A DNA stretch of 64,000 nt from Parasponia andersonii (lineage: Eukaryota; Streptophyta; Magnoliopsida; Rosales; Cannabaceae): contig JXTB01000107.1 in the NCBI GenBank assembly GCA_002914805.1, positions 49,318 to 113,317 on the forward strand. Reading direction: 5' to 3'. Both the position numbers and the translations under genes were made by a program. This document shows, piece after piece, positions 37,636-50,405 of this stretch. The number at the start of each line of letters is the position of its first letter. Positions within the stretch are counted from its first letter, which is position 1. The notes below the pieces were generated by a model. It was not told the origin of the DNA. It ran no database searches and saw nothing but the letters and a program-made list of their open reading frames with translations.

Positions 37636-37870
37636 ATTTCTATCAAACCAGTTGATTATTTTTCTTACCCGTTGATTATCTTCCTTATACTCAATAACCG
37701 ACTCATTATCTTCTTTAGACGTAGTAACTAGATCAATTATCTTCATTACTAGTTGATTATCTTTCTTAGACTTAATAACCAATTGATTATCTTCCTTAGA
37801 CTAAATTACTGGTTAATTATATTTGTTAAAATACAAGGGATTTTTTTTTTATAGGCTTAATAACTAGTTG
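37636..37870. repeat. Degenerate minisatellite, about 37-40 bp unit
   Basis: Repeats of the form TTGATTATCTTCCTTAGAC followed by TAATAACCR occur about six times in tandem. A lone related copy lies at about 42805-42835 (GGCTTAGTAATTAGTTGATT). Confidence 0.75.
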
Positions 37871-37899
37871 ATAATGTGATGTGATTATTAACACCAAGA

Positions 37900-38615
37900 A
37901 TAATGAGAATGTTGTTTCTAAATCCCTTGTCAAAACATTAGAGTTACCAACAAAGTGTCCAAGGCCTTACTCAATTGGTTGGATTTTTTCATTTCTCATT
38001 TTCTATTGGTAAATATTATCAAGAAGAGATAGTTTGCGATGTGATTGAAATAGATACGTGTCATATGTTACTGGGTTACTTTTGGCAATTTGACGTTGGT
38101 GTTGTCTACCGTGGCAAAGATAACAGCTTTGCGTTATATTAGAAGGGGAAAAAATTTCTCTAGTCCCTCTATAATAGGGTTTTAGTAGACTAGTGACTAC
38201 AATAACTAACTAGGACACATTCCTCATTATATCTAGGTCAAGCTTCTTGTCATCTCTCAAGGAGAGAACAATCAAGTTGCCATTATTGTTAAAGAAACCA
38301 ATCTAATTGCTGTTGTTATTCCTAGTGCTGTGGTTCCCTTACTTCAAGAATTTACTGATTTGTCGCACGAATAACTCCCTATTGACCTTCTGCCAATAAG
38401 AGACATTCAATATCACATCGACCCCACTCTAGGAGCCACCCTACCTAACCTATCATACTACTGAATGAGTCCATGGGAATATGAAATCTTATGAAGTATA
38501 GTTGATGAGCTACTAAAAAGGAAATTGATGCGAGTTAGCTTGAGTCCTTGTGCCATTCCTATACTTTCAGTACCGAAGAAGGCATGAGGCCTATCTGTAA
38601 GGGTCCTCGAAGTAA
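37900..38615 (+). pseudogene. Ty3/gypsy pol fragment (protease-to-RT region), heavily decayed
   Basis: On the plus strand and across several frames one reads VSKSLVK, then IEIDTCHMLLGYFWQFDVG and YRGKDNSFALY (the segment between protease and RT). Next come LPIRDIQYHIDPTLGATLP and SPWEYEIL, DELLKRKLM and SLSPCAIPILSVPKK (the start of RT). The order matches gypsy polyproteins. No catalytic RT box is present, because similarity ends near 38600 at LTR-like sequence. Many stops and shifts are present. It is a different lineage from both chromoviruses in this window. Confidence 0.8.
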
Positions 38616-38755
38616 GGCCTAAATGGATGGAGCATGAAGAGTGCACTCTTGGGCCTAATTCTAGGTGATTGATAGGATTAGATTGCGCCCCTTCTAATAG
38701 TTGTAACTTTTGGGAGGATTGGTTGCATCTGTCCAATATTAGTTGGTATTAAAGC
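38616..38755 (+). repeat. LTR-end-like repeat, copy A
   Basis: Shares ACTCTTGGGCCTAATTCTAG, ATAGGATTAGATTG and GGATTGGTTG with the copy at 42520-42655 in the same orientation. It is followed by TTGGTATTAAAGCTAG, which resembles the primer site TTGGTATCAGAGCC. This suggests an LTR 3' end plus primer site. Confidence 0.6.
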
Positions 38756-38779
38756 TAGAAGTCTTGTGTAGAGTCATCT

Positions 38780-41717
38780 CAATATAATTTGGGGCCTAAG
38801 CGAAATTTTAAAATATGAGCATTTTAAAAAAAAATTAAGAACGATCTATTTAAAAATCAATTTTTCTTACTTTTTTATGTGCAAAAGAATTAATCAAATT
38901 TTTGTATTCAAGCTTATCCAATAAATCATTTTCAATAAACAACACAGTTGATCTTCTTAATCGTTTTTGTGACATAGCTGATCTTAAGTAAGATTATATT
39001 AATTTCACATTTGAAAAACTTCTTTCTATAGAAACAACCATCACTAAAATCGTTAATAATATTTTATAAACAATACTTATATTTAGAAAAGAATCTACCC
39101 TTTTAATATAATCAAGAATTTTAATAGGACCACTATTTTCCTTTTGAAAAAGTTCTCTTTAAATTTTTAATTCTAAAAATAAATCTAAACCATTAATATC
39201 AAAAAGTCCATCATATTTTAGAATATCTTCAAGATTTAAAGAATTTGTTTTCAAAATATCTTTATCCGATGACTTTACTTACTTAAAATTGAATAAAAAC
39301 CCAAAAATATTTTTATATATTTGAAACTATTCAAATCTGATTCTAAGTAAAGAAATAACTTGGTCAACTATGTAAATAAAATATTCAATTCGAAATGATT
39401 CTTAAGCAGATTCTATTTTATCACAATCAATATTTTTATCAAATTATTTTTTCTACTAATCAAATGTTTTTCACAAAATTTGATTTCTATATTTATATCA
39501 TTTGAAATCAATGCTGATACAAACCCATTTTTTCTATAATTTTCAAAATAAGAAAGAAGACCTTTTAAATGATCAATAGCAACATCAATATGCATATTTT
39601 CGCTTTGTAATCTTTTATTAACTGAATTAACAATAAATAAGATATCAAATTAGATAGTTATTGTAGGAAAAATTGACTTAACACTTAGGAAAATCATACA
39701 TGCATACAGATATGGAAAATGCATGATCATATCATAAATGCAGCGGATTTAGGTTTTAAAATTTTTATATGAAAATAGTTTTTCATAACTAGATAATACA
39801 CATGCATCATATACAGGATCATGTACAACATAAATCAAATCTAGATACAAAATCCCCAGAGATGAGATTAAAGTTTACTTTTTATAGCGTATTCCTTCTT
39901 GATTTTCTTGTTGATGGTGATCAAACCTCCAACTCTAGATCTTCTTATCTATGTTCTTGCTTTTGAATGATGAGATGAGTGGGTACCTAGTCGAAACCTA
40001 TGTAGGAGAACGATCAATAACACCTTCTTGATCCTATGGAACACTGGGATGTGAGATAGAACTATGAGATGATAGGAAACTTTTTCTCTCTCACTTAGCC
40101 TAGGGTGGCCGAATTCTTCTCTCTTATTTTTCTTGAAATCTAGTTACCTTAACACTTTTAACACGATTTTTCCAACAAAGTTGTGACAATGTTTTAACAT
40201 TAAAATTTAATATATAATTTTTTAATATTTTTCATTGTTTTTTTGAAGAAGAAATTAATGAATATATACATTGTAAAACTCCAAAAAATAATACAGTTCT
40301 AACACAAGAGGTTGCAATATCACAAAGTATTAAATTCAGATTATAGCAACTACAAGGTGTATCTAATGTTCTAGGATTTATATGTAGTAATCATTTCTTT
40401 TCACATTAATGTTTTCCTTTCATATTAGAACCGTTATCGTACTCTTGTCCTCTTACATCATTGATGTCAAGTTTCAGGTTTTCAATTTCTCCTATTATAT
40501 CACTAAAGAGGCCTTTTCTAGAGGTATTATCTACCTTTAAAAATCCCCAAAAAAATATTCTACTACCCTTATTGGACTTACTGAAATATTTACACACCTT
40601 AATACAATAGACATTTGCTTTTGATGACTTGAATGTGGACTACAATCAAGTATAATAGGAAAAATATTTGGCCTTATTGATTTTTTTTTTTTCAAAATTA
40701 TATTTTTGACTTCAAGTGCTAACATTTGAATCAACTCATGAATATTACGTTCCAAGTAATGTTTTTGAATCTCACTATTTTGAATACGTTGGATGTGTTC
40801 TTGTATTATCGGATCAAATTCAGTAATCATCTCAATTAGACTCAAAAGAATTTTCATTATTCTCTTGATAAATCTTCTCGTTATTTCCATGAAATTCCAA
40901 ATTATTCTTAGCTCTATTTTTAACAACAACAATTATTCTTACTAAAATATTTCTCTGATGTTCCTTCTCTTTGTTGATTTTTTTTTGGACATCTCTATCA
41001 ATAATTCTATTCTTTACCAATCTCAACTCTAAATCAGCCCAAGTATTCATGTTAATAATGTGTTCATTACTTGTTTCATGATTTTTAAGTTTGACTCCAA
41101 GATTTCTCCAATCATTAGTTCTTTCATTGCCTAATAAATGGTTTATACTAGACTTAGTACTAAACAATTTGAAACAAAAGCAATATATTCTGTCAAAATT
41201 CTTAGAATATACCAACTATTTTCTATCATGTCTTTTTCCATTTGATGGTCTTTTTATTTAATACAAAGTGGAGAAATGCTTAGAAAGTTTATCTTTTGGA
41301 AAATTAATGTTACTTTCTCTAATTAGACCTTTTTCTACCAATAAATCTCTTAACTTATTGTCAATATTTTCCCATCTTCTTAGATCATAAATATTATTCA
41401 TAAAAACATCACCCAAATTATCATTAACATCTTTTACTAATTTTATCTTCTTCTTTATTTTCTTGACATTCTTTATCATCCTTTATACCATCATATATTT
41501 CATCATTCTTATCCTCTATAGGATGTTCTACTATCACTTCAATATTTCCTAACTCATTTAAATCTGATTGTTCAATTGTTTCTACACTTGAGTTGTTTAC
41601 ATCCTTTTTACTACGTGTTAAATTTTTTTCAAGAGCTCCTTTTTGGGATTGAATCATATTTTTCATTTTTTTTTCCTCGAGTTTGTCATATTTAGATGTA
41701 TATTTTGTATTAAGCAT
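38780..41717 (-). pseudogene. hAT transposase, ZMYM1/TTF-zinc-finger type (broken, split)
   Basis: Reading from 41717 down on the minus strand: an acidic N-terminus, a TTF/zinc-finger-like block (NFDRIYCFCFKLFS, NDWRNLGVKLKNHETSNEH), a helical block (NINTWADLELRL-like, KNNLEFHGNNEKIYQENNEN), the start of the RNase H-fold (FPIILDCSPHSSHQKQMS, LRCVNISVSPIRVVEYF, DVRGQEYDNGSNMKGKH), and PRTLDTPCSCYNLNLILCD. After an insertion come FDILFIVNSVNKRLQSENM and finally the dimerisation region (FSNVKLI, LRRSTVLFIENDLLDKLEYK) near 38900-39020. Multiple stops and shifts occur. Ends carrying GGGGCCTAAGCGAAATTTTA (left) and a GGAGGCCTTT-type right border near 42350 may mark the element limits. Confidence 0.85.
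39662..40134. mobile_element. Insertion inside the hAT pseudogene, possible solo LTR
   Basis: hAT coding similarity stops at about 39660 and resumes at about 40135 (VKSVKVTRFQ-like on the minus strand). About 470 bp of unrelated sequence with no coding lies between. It starts TGTAGGAAAAATTG and has the low-coding, transcript-leader look of a plant Copia LTR. I could not find a clean target duplication, and the right boundary is uncertain by about 40 bp. Confidence 0.45.
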
Positions 41718-42364
41718 AATTCTTAAATGTTAACCTAAGTATTCATGAAAACAAAATTGACATAATTGAAAAAATAGAATAGCTATGCAAAACTCAAAAG
41801 AAAAAAAAAAAGAAGAAGAAGAAGAAATAGATTAATAAAAATGAGTAAGAAAGATATAACATAGATATTTTATTGTCAAGAAATATGTAATGATAATCTC
41901 TTCAAATCAAAGTTTTTCAATCTCTAATGTTTTTTTTACCCATCCCATATACTAATTGGCAATATTAATAATAAGATATGAAGAGAGGGGTGTAAAGAGA
42001 AGAAAACATTCAATACTTCTACATGAGTTAGACTTTTGGTTAAAAACCAAAGTGGCAAAGTGTGATTGAATGACTAGAGAGATTTGTAATGTCTATTAAA
42101 AAAACAAAGAAATGTATACATGGGAAACATATCCGTCAAAATCCAAAGTGTGATTGAGAGCTTTTCTTTTTTTTTTTTTTTCAATTTAAAAGGTGATAAG
42201 CCTTTTTTTTTTGAAAGGTGATGATGCCTTTCTTTTTTTATTTGAAAGGTGATAAAGCTTTTTTGTAATGGGTTACTAAATTATAAAAAATGATATTTGA
42301 TAGAAAAAAATTAAATATAAAAAAAAGAGTAGTTAAAATATTCTATATTTTGGAGGCCTTTCTT

Positions 42365-42660
42365 AGGATGGGGTCCTAATCAAATGCTTTTTAGCTTATT
42401 GGCTAGGCCGGTACTGATTTTGTGTTCAAGTCCCCATGGGTTCGCTTGAAGGGGAAATTTTCTAAGACTAGAGAATGATTTACTGGCATTACTTGAACAC
42501 AAGGGTAGGCCGATGTGGTCCCAAGCCTCGAAATGGTAGAACTCAGAGAGCGCGCTCTTGGGCCTGATTTTGTGTGATTCATAGGATTAGATTGTACTGT
42601 TACGAATAGTTGCAACGGTTGGGATGATTGGTTGTGTTTGTTCTACATCAGTTGATTATT
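42365..42660 (+). repeat. LTR-end-like repeat, copy B
   Basis: The last 135 bp match copy A at 38616. The upstream part holds TTAGCTTATTGGCTAGG and TGTGTTCAAGTCC, which loosely resemble Pol III A and B boxes, so a tRNA-derived SINE is an alternative reading. It lies just outside the apparent end of the hAT pseudogene. Confidence 0.5.
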
Positions 42661-43068
42661 TTTATCTAACTAGAACTAGTTACAATAATCAAAGAAAAAA
42701 AAATTAATAACTGGAACAAGAATCTTAGATTGGAATTGGCTGATTTTCTCACTTAGAGTTTGGGAATGGAACGTCTTTTTTTTTTTTTTTTTTAACCCTT
42801 AGGCTTAGTAATTAGTTGATTATCTTTATAAATTAGTTTTTTCTATTTTTCAAAAAAACAAATTAATTATCTTCTAGCCAATCCCTAGAAAGCGTGCATA
42901 GTACTTGCTCCAAGGTTTGATAATGGTTCTATTTTTCATTACCAGCTCTCTCTACATCTCTCGTATTTTTTTTTTTTCCAGTTTATGGCTTAGTTGTATT
43001 TTCTACAAAATGTTAGTAGCATTTTTGGACATTTAGGATAGAAAACTTCTAAATTGGTATAATTTTTA
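42661..43068. other. Short spacer
   Basis: T-rich sequence with one stray copy of the 37-bp minisatellite word and nothing else recognised. Confidence 0.5.
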
Positions 43069-44414
43069 ATTGGCTGCTATATATGAAAAGTCAAACTTGG
43101 AAATTCTATTTTTATAAGAGGCCCAAAAGAAAAAAAATGAAATAAAAGGGAAAGATACATAAATACCTGTTTTTTAAGCATATTTACATAAATATTTTTT
43201 TTAAAGAAAATATTTTTCTAATGCACGTTTCCATACCTATTTTTTTGGAGAAATATATACCGCAAATATTTTATATATAAAATGTATATCATTTGATGAA
43301 TAAAAATTATATCTAAAAATCGATATATATTTCAATATGTATATCATAAGTATAAATCTACACTATAAATGTAAACTATAAGTAAAATTTTTACATAGTA
43401 TACGTATACCACACATATTTTGCACATGAAGTTATTATCTAAGAAATGAGTATCAATGAAATAAAATTAAAAAATGTGTATTTGTAAAGTATAAAGCACA
43501 AAAGAGTACTGGGTGTAAATGTCACAGAAAAAAATTTGAAAACTGAGGGCTTCTTATTAAAATCCAAGTCCAAACTCCAAAAAATTGGAAAATCCAAGAT
43601 GATTGAATTTTGTTAAAATTCTCGAATCTATTTAGTAAAATATCAAATAGCACTTTATCTTTAAAATTGGTATTTTTCAAATATATTCAAGATAAGCAAT
43701 TGAGTAATTTGAGGTAACCAATCAAATTACTTAAGGATTTAGTTACCTCAAATATCTCATCAATTAGTAAAATGTGGTATTTTCTAAATATTTCAAAATT
43801 TGCATTTTTTTAATATAAATATGGAATTTTTTATTTTTTATTTTTTAAAAATTTACCAATATAATCCTTAAATTCCTTAAAAACTGATCTGAAATGAGTA
43901 TCTACCTTGACCCAACCTTATTAGTAATACCATAGAAAGATATAAAGAAAATTTGATTTCATATAGTAAAATTTCAAAAAAATTGAAAATATTCTCGAAT
44001 TTATAGTTTTTTTTTCTTGAAAAATTCCAGATTTATTTAGAAAAGTATCACCTTTAAAATATTTGTAAAAGTATTTTTCAAAAATATTTAGAAAAACATC
44101 ATTTTTTATTTTAATTAGGTACATGAGGTAATTGGGCAAATTACTTGAAGCAGCGAGTCTAGTTATCTCAAATAACTTAATCGACTACCTCAAATATTTT
44201 TGAAAATTGTCAATTTTTTTAAAAAAAAGTGACATTTTTCTAAATATTTTTAAAAGATTTATTTTTAAAAGTGTTATTTTTTTTTACTATATATTTCTAA
44301 ATAACTCCGAGATTTTTCAAAAATTCATCTCATTTGGGATATTCCAATTTTTTAGACTTTGAGCCTGATTTTGTTTTAAGAAGCCCAAGATATAAATTTC
44401 ATATAGCAGCTAAT
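43069..44414. mobile_element. Large foldback element
   Basis: The outermost left end ATTGGCTGCTATATATGAAA pairs with the complement of the right end ATTAGCTGCTATATGAAATT. A second inverted pair starts at 43547 (GGGCTTCTTATTAAAATC; partner GGGCTTCTTAAAACAAAATC) and extends about 100 bp through AAAAAATTGGAA. About 440 bp between the two left inverted segments have no partner on the right, so an insertion or rearrangement is likely. The core repeats GGTAAYYAATCAAATTACTT-like words. An ambiguous base directly follows at 44415. Confidence 0.65.
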
Positions 44415-44580
44415 NTTTTTTTTTTAAATAATGGCACTAATATAGTGAATACTAACTACTAAGATCGTGATAGCCCTAAAAAAGTAATTTTGAAAAGTAT
44501 TCTAGAAAAATTATTTTGGCCAAAATTATTCCTAGTCATGTCCATTTTTCTTCTTATAATATGAGAAAAGTGCTCCACTA

Positions 44581-45005
44581 GGGCCTTGTTTGGTATATAG
44601 GACTAGAATTGGGATAAGAATTATTTATCTTATTTCAATGTTTGATGTCAATTTGGGATTGAGATAATTAGTTCTTAACCTAAATTAGTTTCATTTACAA
44701 GGGATAATTAATCTCGTATAAAACAAAATTATGAGATTATTAATCTCATATTTCATTATTAGTGGGACCATATCAATTGCACATTTCAATGCTAGTGGGT
44801 CTTTTATTTAAAATAATTTTTTATTTTTTAGATTTAAATTAAATTAAAACATATCTATTACACATTTTATTGCCACTTATAAAAAGTAATTAATCTAATC
44901 CAATATCACACTAAACATATAATAGTATTAAATTTAATTTAATTTAATTTATTTTAATCTAATTTGATGAATAATCCTATTTAATCCCATACACCAAACA
45001 AGACC
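44581..45005. mobile_element. Tourist/PIF-like MITE
   Basis: The left end GGGCCTTGTTTGGTATATAG pairs with the complement of the right end GGTCTTGTTTGGTGTATGGG. CTA stands on both outer sides, read as a 2- or 3-bp target duplication. The flanks 44519-44560 and 45218-45258 are themselves similar direct copies (CCTAGTCATGTCCATTTTTC; CCTAGTCAGGTACATTTCC). Confidence 0.75.
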
Positions 45006-45644
45006 TAAGGGGTTATTCGGCATCAAAATAACTTTTTGATTACTTTCATATGATGAGTTTTTAGGACTACTAAAAGCTTTTGACACTCTTTTTTGACCAT
45101 TTCAACCTCTTTTTTTTCCATATATTTTGTCAAAAAAAAGTCAAGAATTTTTTTACTAGTCCTTAAAAAATTATTATAAAGAGAGTTATAAAAAAAAAAA
45201 AAAAACTCATTTAGACCCCAAATTACTCCTAGTCAGGTACATTTCCTTATAAGACATTTTTTTTTTTGTTTGGGTGGTGGCGGATAATATTTCCCTTAAC
45301 AGATTTTCACTCTACTGGAACTACCTAAAAGAAATCATACTGAATACTATTTTTTCCCCCTCGAAGATTAATATTAATTGAAAACCTTATCTTTTCATTA
45401 TAAATATAAGCACTTTCTAGTATCGAAAAGTCAATACTACCTTTAAGCGTCCCAAGTTCACATAAGTGCTCTTAGGTTTAGTTACATAATTCCTGTGCCA
45501 AAGTGATTTTTGGTTGCTTAAAAAAATTGATATGTTTCTTTTGAGTGCCTAGAAAAGTGGTAACAATATTACAAAGTCACTTGTTAATGTAAATACTTTA
45601 AGGGTTCTTACAGAATTACAGTTACAGGTTTAGAATGCTAAAAA

Positions 45645-45893
45645 ATGAAAAATTTCGGATAAGCTAATTTATTAGAAAAATCCTAGACTAGTTACCTCAA
45701 GTAGATTGACTAGTTACTTTAAGCACTTTGACAAGTTTAGATTTTGAAGAAGTAACATAAGTGGTTACTTCAAGAGTCAAGTACCTTCTCAAGAAGTAAA
45801 AATTTTCAAAATCAAGTGGTATAAAATGGTATAAACTGTTATTTTTCTAAATAAATCCAGGATTTTCAAAGTTAATCCGAGATTTCTTAATTT
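45645..45893. repeat. Small foldback repeat related to the 43-kb element
   Basis: The left arm AAATTTCGGATAAGC and the complement of the right arm AAATCTCGGATTAAC are inverted, both leading to WAGAAAAATCC/TAC words. The core shares GTTACCTCAAGTA with the element at 43069. Confidence 0.5.
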
Positions 45894-46799
45894 GTTTTCT
45901 TTTTATTTTTAAATGTAGGAGCTATATTTTTCATTTTCAAATTTTTTTTCACCACATAAGTAAAATTTCCTCTATTCCTAAAGGAAAAACCCAAAATAAT
46001 GTATGTGGACTTGAGATATTGGGCGTTTGCCCTACCCCTTAAGCTGGTAGGCAATGGGAAATTAAATTTCCTCCATGCACTGTGGGATACCTAATTTTGG
46101 ATATAGTTTTAAGATGTCTTCTTTTGATTTTACGTTTATGTTTGTTTAAATAGAAAGTCAGTGATTTACTTGGTAAATAATTAGTTTGTTGATGTTTATT
46201 TCATTAATTATCTAATAAAATAAATTGACATATAGACAAATAAGGTGTGTTTTGGTACTTGGCATCAAATAGGGCCTTTAGGAAAATGGCAAGTTTTTAA
46301 GGTCATTAAAAAAATGTGTATTTTTTTGAATCTTTTATGTTTTGGATCATTTAAAAATATATAAGTTGATGCACGCCATATCATCCAATATATTAATTGA
46401 TAGGATAATAGTGTACCAAAATCTTTACCAAATTTTTAATGATACATGAGTTGGAAATATTTAATTGATAAATATAATTAACTTATTTGTGGTAAGTTTT
46501 AATACATAAATTAAATAATGTCAATTCAAATGACACATATATTGGTATTAAACATTTAGTATAAATTTTGGTACACTTAATATTATCCTAACTGATATAC
46601 CTTGATATAAACTGGAAGAATTTTTTTTTTAATTGAAATTAACATTTTCAAGTCAAGTATTCAAAATGAACACACACTATAATCTCGGGGATAGTTAACC
46701 ACTTTCTAAGAACTTTAAAGTAAATATAACAAGTAGTATTGCAGATTTGCACTGTTTCCTGAAGAACCAGTAATCAAAGTCCAATTTTGAGCTTTGGTG
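45894..46799. other. A+T-rich spacer
   Basis: No gene, RNA gene or clear repeat recognised. Confidence 0.45.
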
Positions 46800-47226
46800 T
46801 ATCGTGCCTAGTTTGTTCGGCATAATAAAAATCGCATAGTCAATGGTGAAGCTGTAATAGAATGCATAGCTGTTCGGGAATGCCTTCAATTCTGCTATAG
46901 GTATAATGTGTTTCTTGCTTTTGTTGAAACTGATTCCACTAGGGTCATTGAAGCCATCCGAGATCGTCCAGCCTCGTCTATTGAAAGCCCCTATTATTTC
47001 TGATGTTTATCAATTTTTTTCTAATACTTGTTAATCTTGGCTCTTGTTTTATTTCTCGTGAAGGAAACATGGCTTCCCATAACTTAGCTTCTTTTCATTT
47101 TAATTTGTCTACTGAGAACATATGGTTTGATTCCATTCCAGAATGTATTTCAGAGACTGTATTTGAAGACTTTTCCTCTGCTGATTAATAATAGTCCTCC
47201 TTTTATTAAAAAGAAAAAGAAGAAGT
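46800..47226 (+). pseudogene. RNase H-like (RVT_3) 3' fragment of a LINE, with A-rich tail
   Basis: On the plus strand the text reads GEAVIECIAVRECLQFCYRY and FVETDSTRVIEAIRDRP. After a shift it continues REGNMASHNLASFHFNL and IWFDSIPECISETVFEDF, ending in tandem stops. This is the plant RVT_3-type RNase H order: a VE-DS strand, then REGN-AHNLA. It ends just before the A-rich ATTAAAAAGAAAAAGAAGAAG-like run, which looks like a LINE tail. The reverse transcriptase part is absent, a typical 5' truncation. It could alternatively be a stray RNase H-like host fragment. Confidence 0.7.
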
Positions 47227-49722
47227 AAATATAACAAGTATTTTTTATGTTCCAATACATACCATATTGGGCATAAAATTATGTAGCTAACAACTAACCT
47301 CATAAACAACTTTGAGAGTCTATGAAGTTGAAGCCTAGTTAATATTGACTTTTTAGCAAAGAACCAAAAAACTGAAAAAAGAAAAAAGAAAAGAAGTTGT
47401 AGATTTAAGTAGAGACAAATGCAAGTATAAAGAATAATTAACCTCCCAAAAAAATTCATGTTGAGTTTAATTTTCTCTACTAATTTAGTGAGACTTTTGT
47501 AAGTGGTAAATTCCAATTTTTGTCATATAACAACTAACTAAAACTAAATATATTTAGAAGTACAACAGTTTTGTACTAAAATTACACTATCTACAGTTTT
47601 AAATCTAAACCAGTAGTTTAAAAAAATTCAATCACTTAGTTGATAATACTCGAACAATTAGTAGACAAATCTTAACTAGTCCGTCAAAACCAATTCAATC
47701 AGTCAAGAAAACTTAAGGATAAATTTGAGACTTTGTGCTAAAAATTGCTATAAAATAGAAAAAAACTAAAAGACATTGTTAATCGTAAAAACTTAGACCC
47801 ACAACATACTAGCTTGATTTCCTCTTAATTAGACGAGTACCTCTTATCTAATTAAACTAAATAACGTCTATTCCCTTTGCTCTAATTTATATAATACATT
47901 ATTTTCGTTTTTAGGAAAACTGGTTATATTTGTCAGTTGTGCCCACTGAAATCAAGTCCAAAAGAAAAATTTAACTGTTCAAAATGGTAATATATATACA
48001 AATAGTTTTACAATAAGGAAACTAAAAACTTCATTTGACTTTTATTTCTTTATATTGAATATGCTCTTATTATTTCATTTGATTAGTTCCTAGAATGAAG
48101 AAATCTTTGATTTCGTTGCTTTATTTGGGCAATTTTCTTCCCCAAATTTCAAGACATGTTAAGAATTTATTTTTCTAATTTTTTAAAATTTTATCACTTT
48201 TGTTGTCGTGATATATTTCACGCAATTTTGTGTAGTAATTGATTCTTGCATGTACAACAAGCAATTTAATTTTTAATTTTGAGATAAAAAGACAGAGGTA
48301 GATACATATATAGATACAAACTTTTTTTTTTTTTCCAAATATCGATAATATAAAAAAATAATCTTATGCTCTTAACTCTCGAATATGTTTCAATCCCACG
48401 CTTCATAATACATCGAACAACTTATTTAGACCATCACAAATTAGAATCGGGAATCACAAGCCATGAGAATAGTGAGTGAGATGTTTTTACTCTCAGTCTA
48501 AACAAGTGAAAGAGTTTTAAAAGTCCATTAGGAAATTAACCAAGAATGAATCATTATTTATTATTATCTAGATATAAGAGTGAGTAGCTTTTTAAAATAT
48601 TAAAGATTCATACTAAAAAGTAATTTCACTAAAGACTATTTCAGTAATAAAAAATTATACTAAAATAGGGCGTGGAGAAAGTAATATAATAGAGCCACCC
48701 TTTCATTATATTCCTGTATTTAAAGCAAGGCACTAAATTTCACCTGAGAAAATAAACCTTGGTCATTCTCCTATGTTGTCTATCTCTCTATCTCTCTTTC
48801 TCATCTTTAACAAATTGCAGAACTTGGCGGCTGGAGAATGTAGTTGACAAAAAAAAAAAAAACATATCATGGTTGGAGAAGCTTGGATTTCTCATCAAAG
48901 TTATTGCCGGAGAAGCTTGGAACTTGGCTGTCGGAGAACGATTCCATAGTCGATAGAAAGAGAATATCATTGCTAAAGAAGCTTGCTGGCGAGAGATAGA
49001 ATTTGTTTATATTATTTCAATTAAAATACCCAATAGGGCAATTGAAAACTAATTAAAGAAATATAAAATAAATAATTACAAAAATAAATAAAATAAATAT
49101 CCTAAAACTCTAATACTTCCTACATCAAATATAACCATAAACTAGTTGTTCAAATCTTCACTATGTACTAGTATATCAATTTTATTTCAGAATATCAAAG
49201 AAAGTATATCAATTACTTATACTATGTTCATCAATATATAAGCTTGTTTTTTTTTTTTTTTGGAGGGGGGGTTTAATATCACTTGTCCTCATTTTTTCTT
49301 GGGCTCCTTTGCAAAATATATTTTGCAAGAAAGTGATTTTAAGGAAGTACACCCACTTTCATAATTTTTGTGTAGTTATATCTTTTAAGTGAAATATTGA
49401 TTGTGAAGACTAATATACTCTTAATAGTATATTAGCAGCTGGCACTAGATTATTAGAGACGATATTTTTTTCATTCTTTCTCGTCTCCTTCTTCTTCTTT
49501 TACCATTTCTTCCTTATTATTATAACCCCATTTCAGCTGAAAACATTGAAATAACGGTGAAAAGAAGCGATTTTTTTTGTCAATTAACAATCAAGAACAT
49601 GGTTCTCCTTGTCATTACACTTTTCTTTTTGATTATTTTCCCATTTCAAGGTTCAAGCTTCTAATGAAGAAGTAAAAACTACATTTCTGAAAAATCTTTC
49701 TTTATCAATATAGGTTTGATTA
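47227..49722. other. A+T-rich spacer
   Basis: No gene recognised. Around 48825-48990 there are three imperfect copies of GGAGAAGCTTGG. The 65-codon frame across them is not similar to any protein I recognise. Confidence 0.45.
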
Positions 49723-49920
49723 GTAGATTAGAAGTTGTTTTTCAGTAGTCCTTAAAACTATAGTGGACAATAGAAAGTTTTTTGTTATTTTTTAAGTATG
49801 AAAAGCTGTAAACCGGAAATAGATTATAAAACAACAACATCTGATATGAAGAAGAAACCCAGATCGGAATAGACAAGTCTGTCTAGTTTCTAGACAGCTT
49901 GCCTAGAACTCGACAAAACC
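49723..49920. repeat. Left terminal inverted repeat of the MULE derivative
   Basis: Inverted match to 56083-56286, including GAAGAAACCCAGATC and TAGATAACTT-type words. It is single copy here, unlike the right end. Confidence 0.75.
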
Positions 49921-50405
49921 TAGATCAGGATAGACAGGTCTATCTAGTTTCTAGATAACTTATTTAGGACTCGACGAATTACATATTATCGATTATGTTT
50001 GACAATATTGTCGAGTTTTATCTCAATAATTGTATATCTAAGTTCTCGATGCTACTTAGAAAGTTTTCGATACACATATTGAGCCAAAGTCTAACGATTG
50101 TTATCTAGGTGCTAGATACTTCTTGACTATGCTAGATACATTGTCTATTATTCTCGATAGTGGAATCGAGTGATTAGACATTGTGTCTAGAAAGGTCGAC
50201 ACTTTTGTCTAGACACTGTCTAAAATCTAAAGAAACATATCTAATCACTCGAAACATATGTTTATCCATTAGAAATATATGTCTAGCTATTAGAAACATA
50301 GGTCTAGCTACTAATACATAAGAAACTCAACTAAATTTAGTATTTTATATTTGCTAATATATATGTCTTCTTTTCTTTTGTACGTACTTTATTTGTTATT
50401 CAGAT

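Noticed and set aside
42385..42430. tRNA gene or tRNA-derived SINE suggested by A- and B-box-like words
   Set aside because: The boxes are imperfect, no cloverleaf can be drawn, and the downstream part matches an LTR-like repeat; kept only as an alternative.
48759..48970. Overlapping open frames on both strands
   Set aside because: They lie over imperfect GGAGAAGCTTGG repeats and an A run; no recognisable protein.
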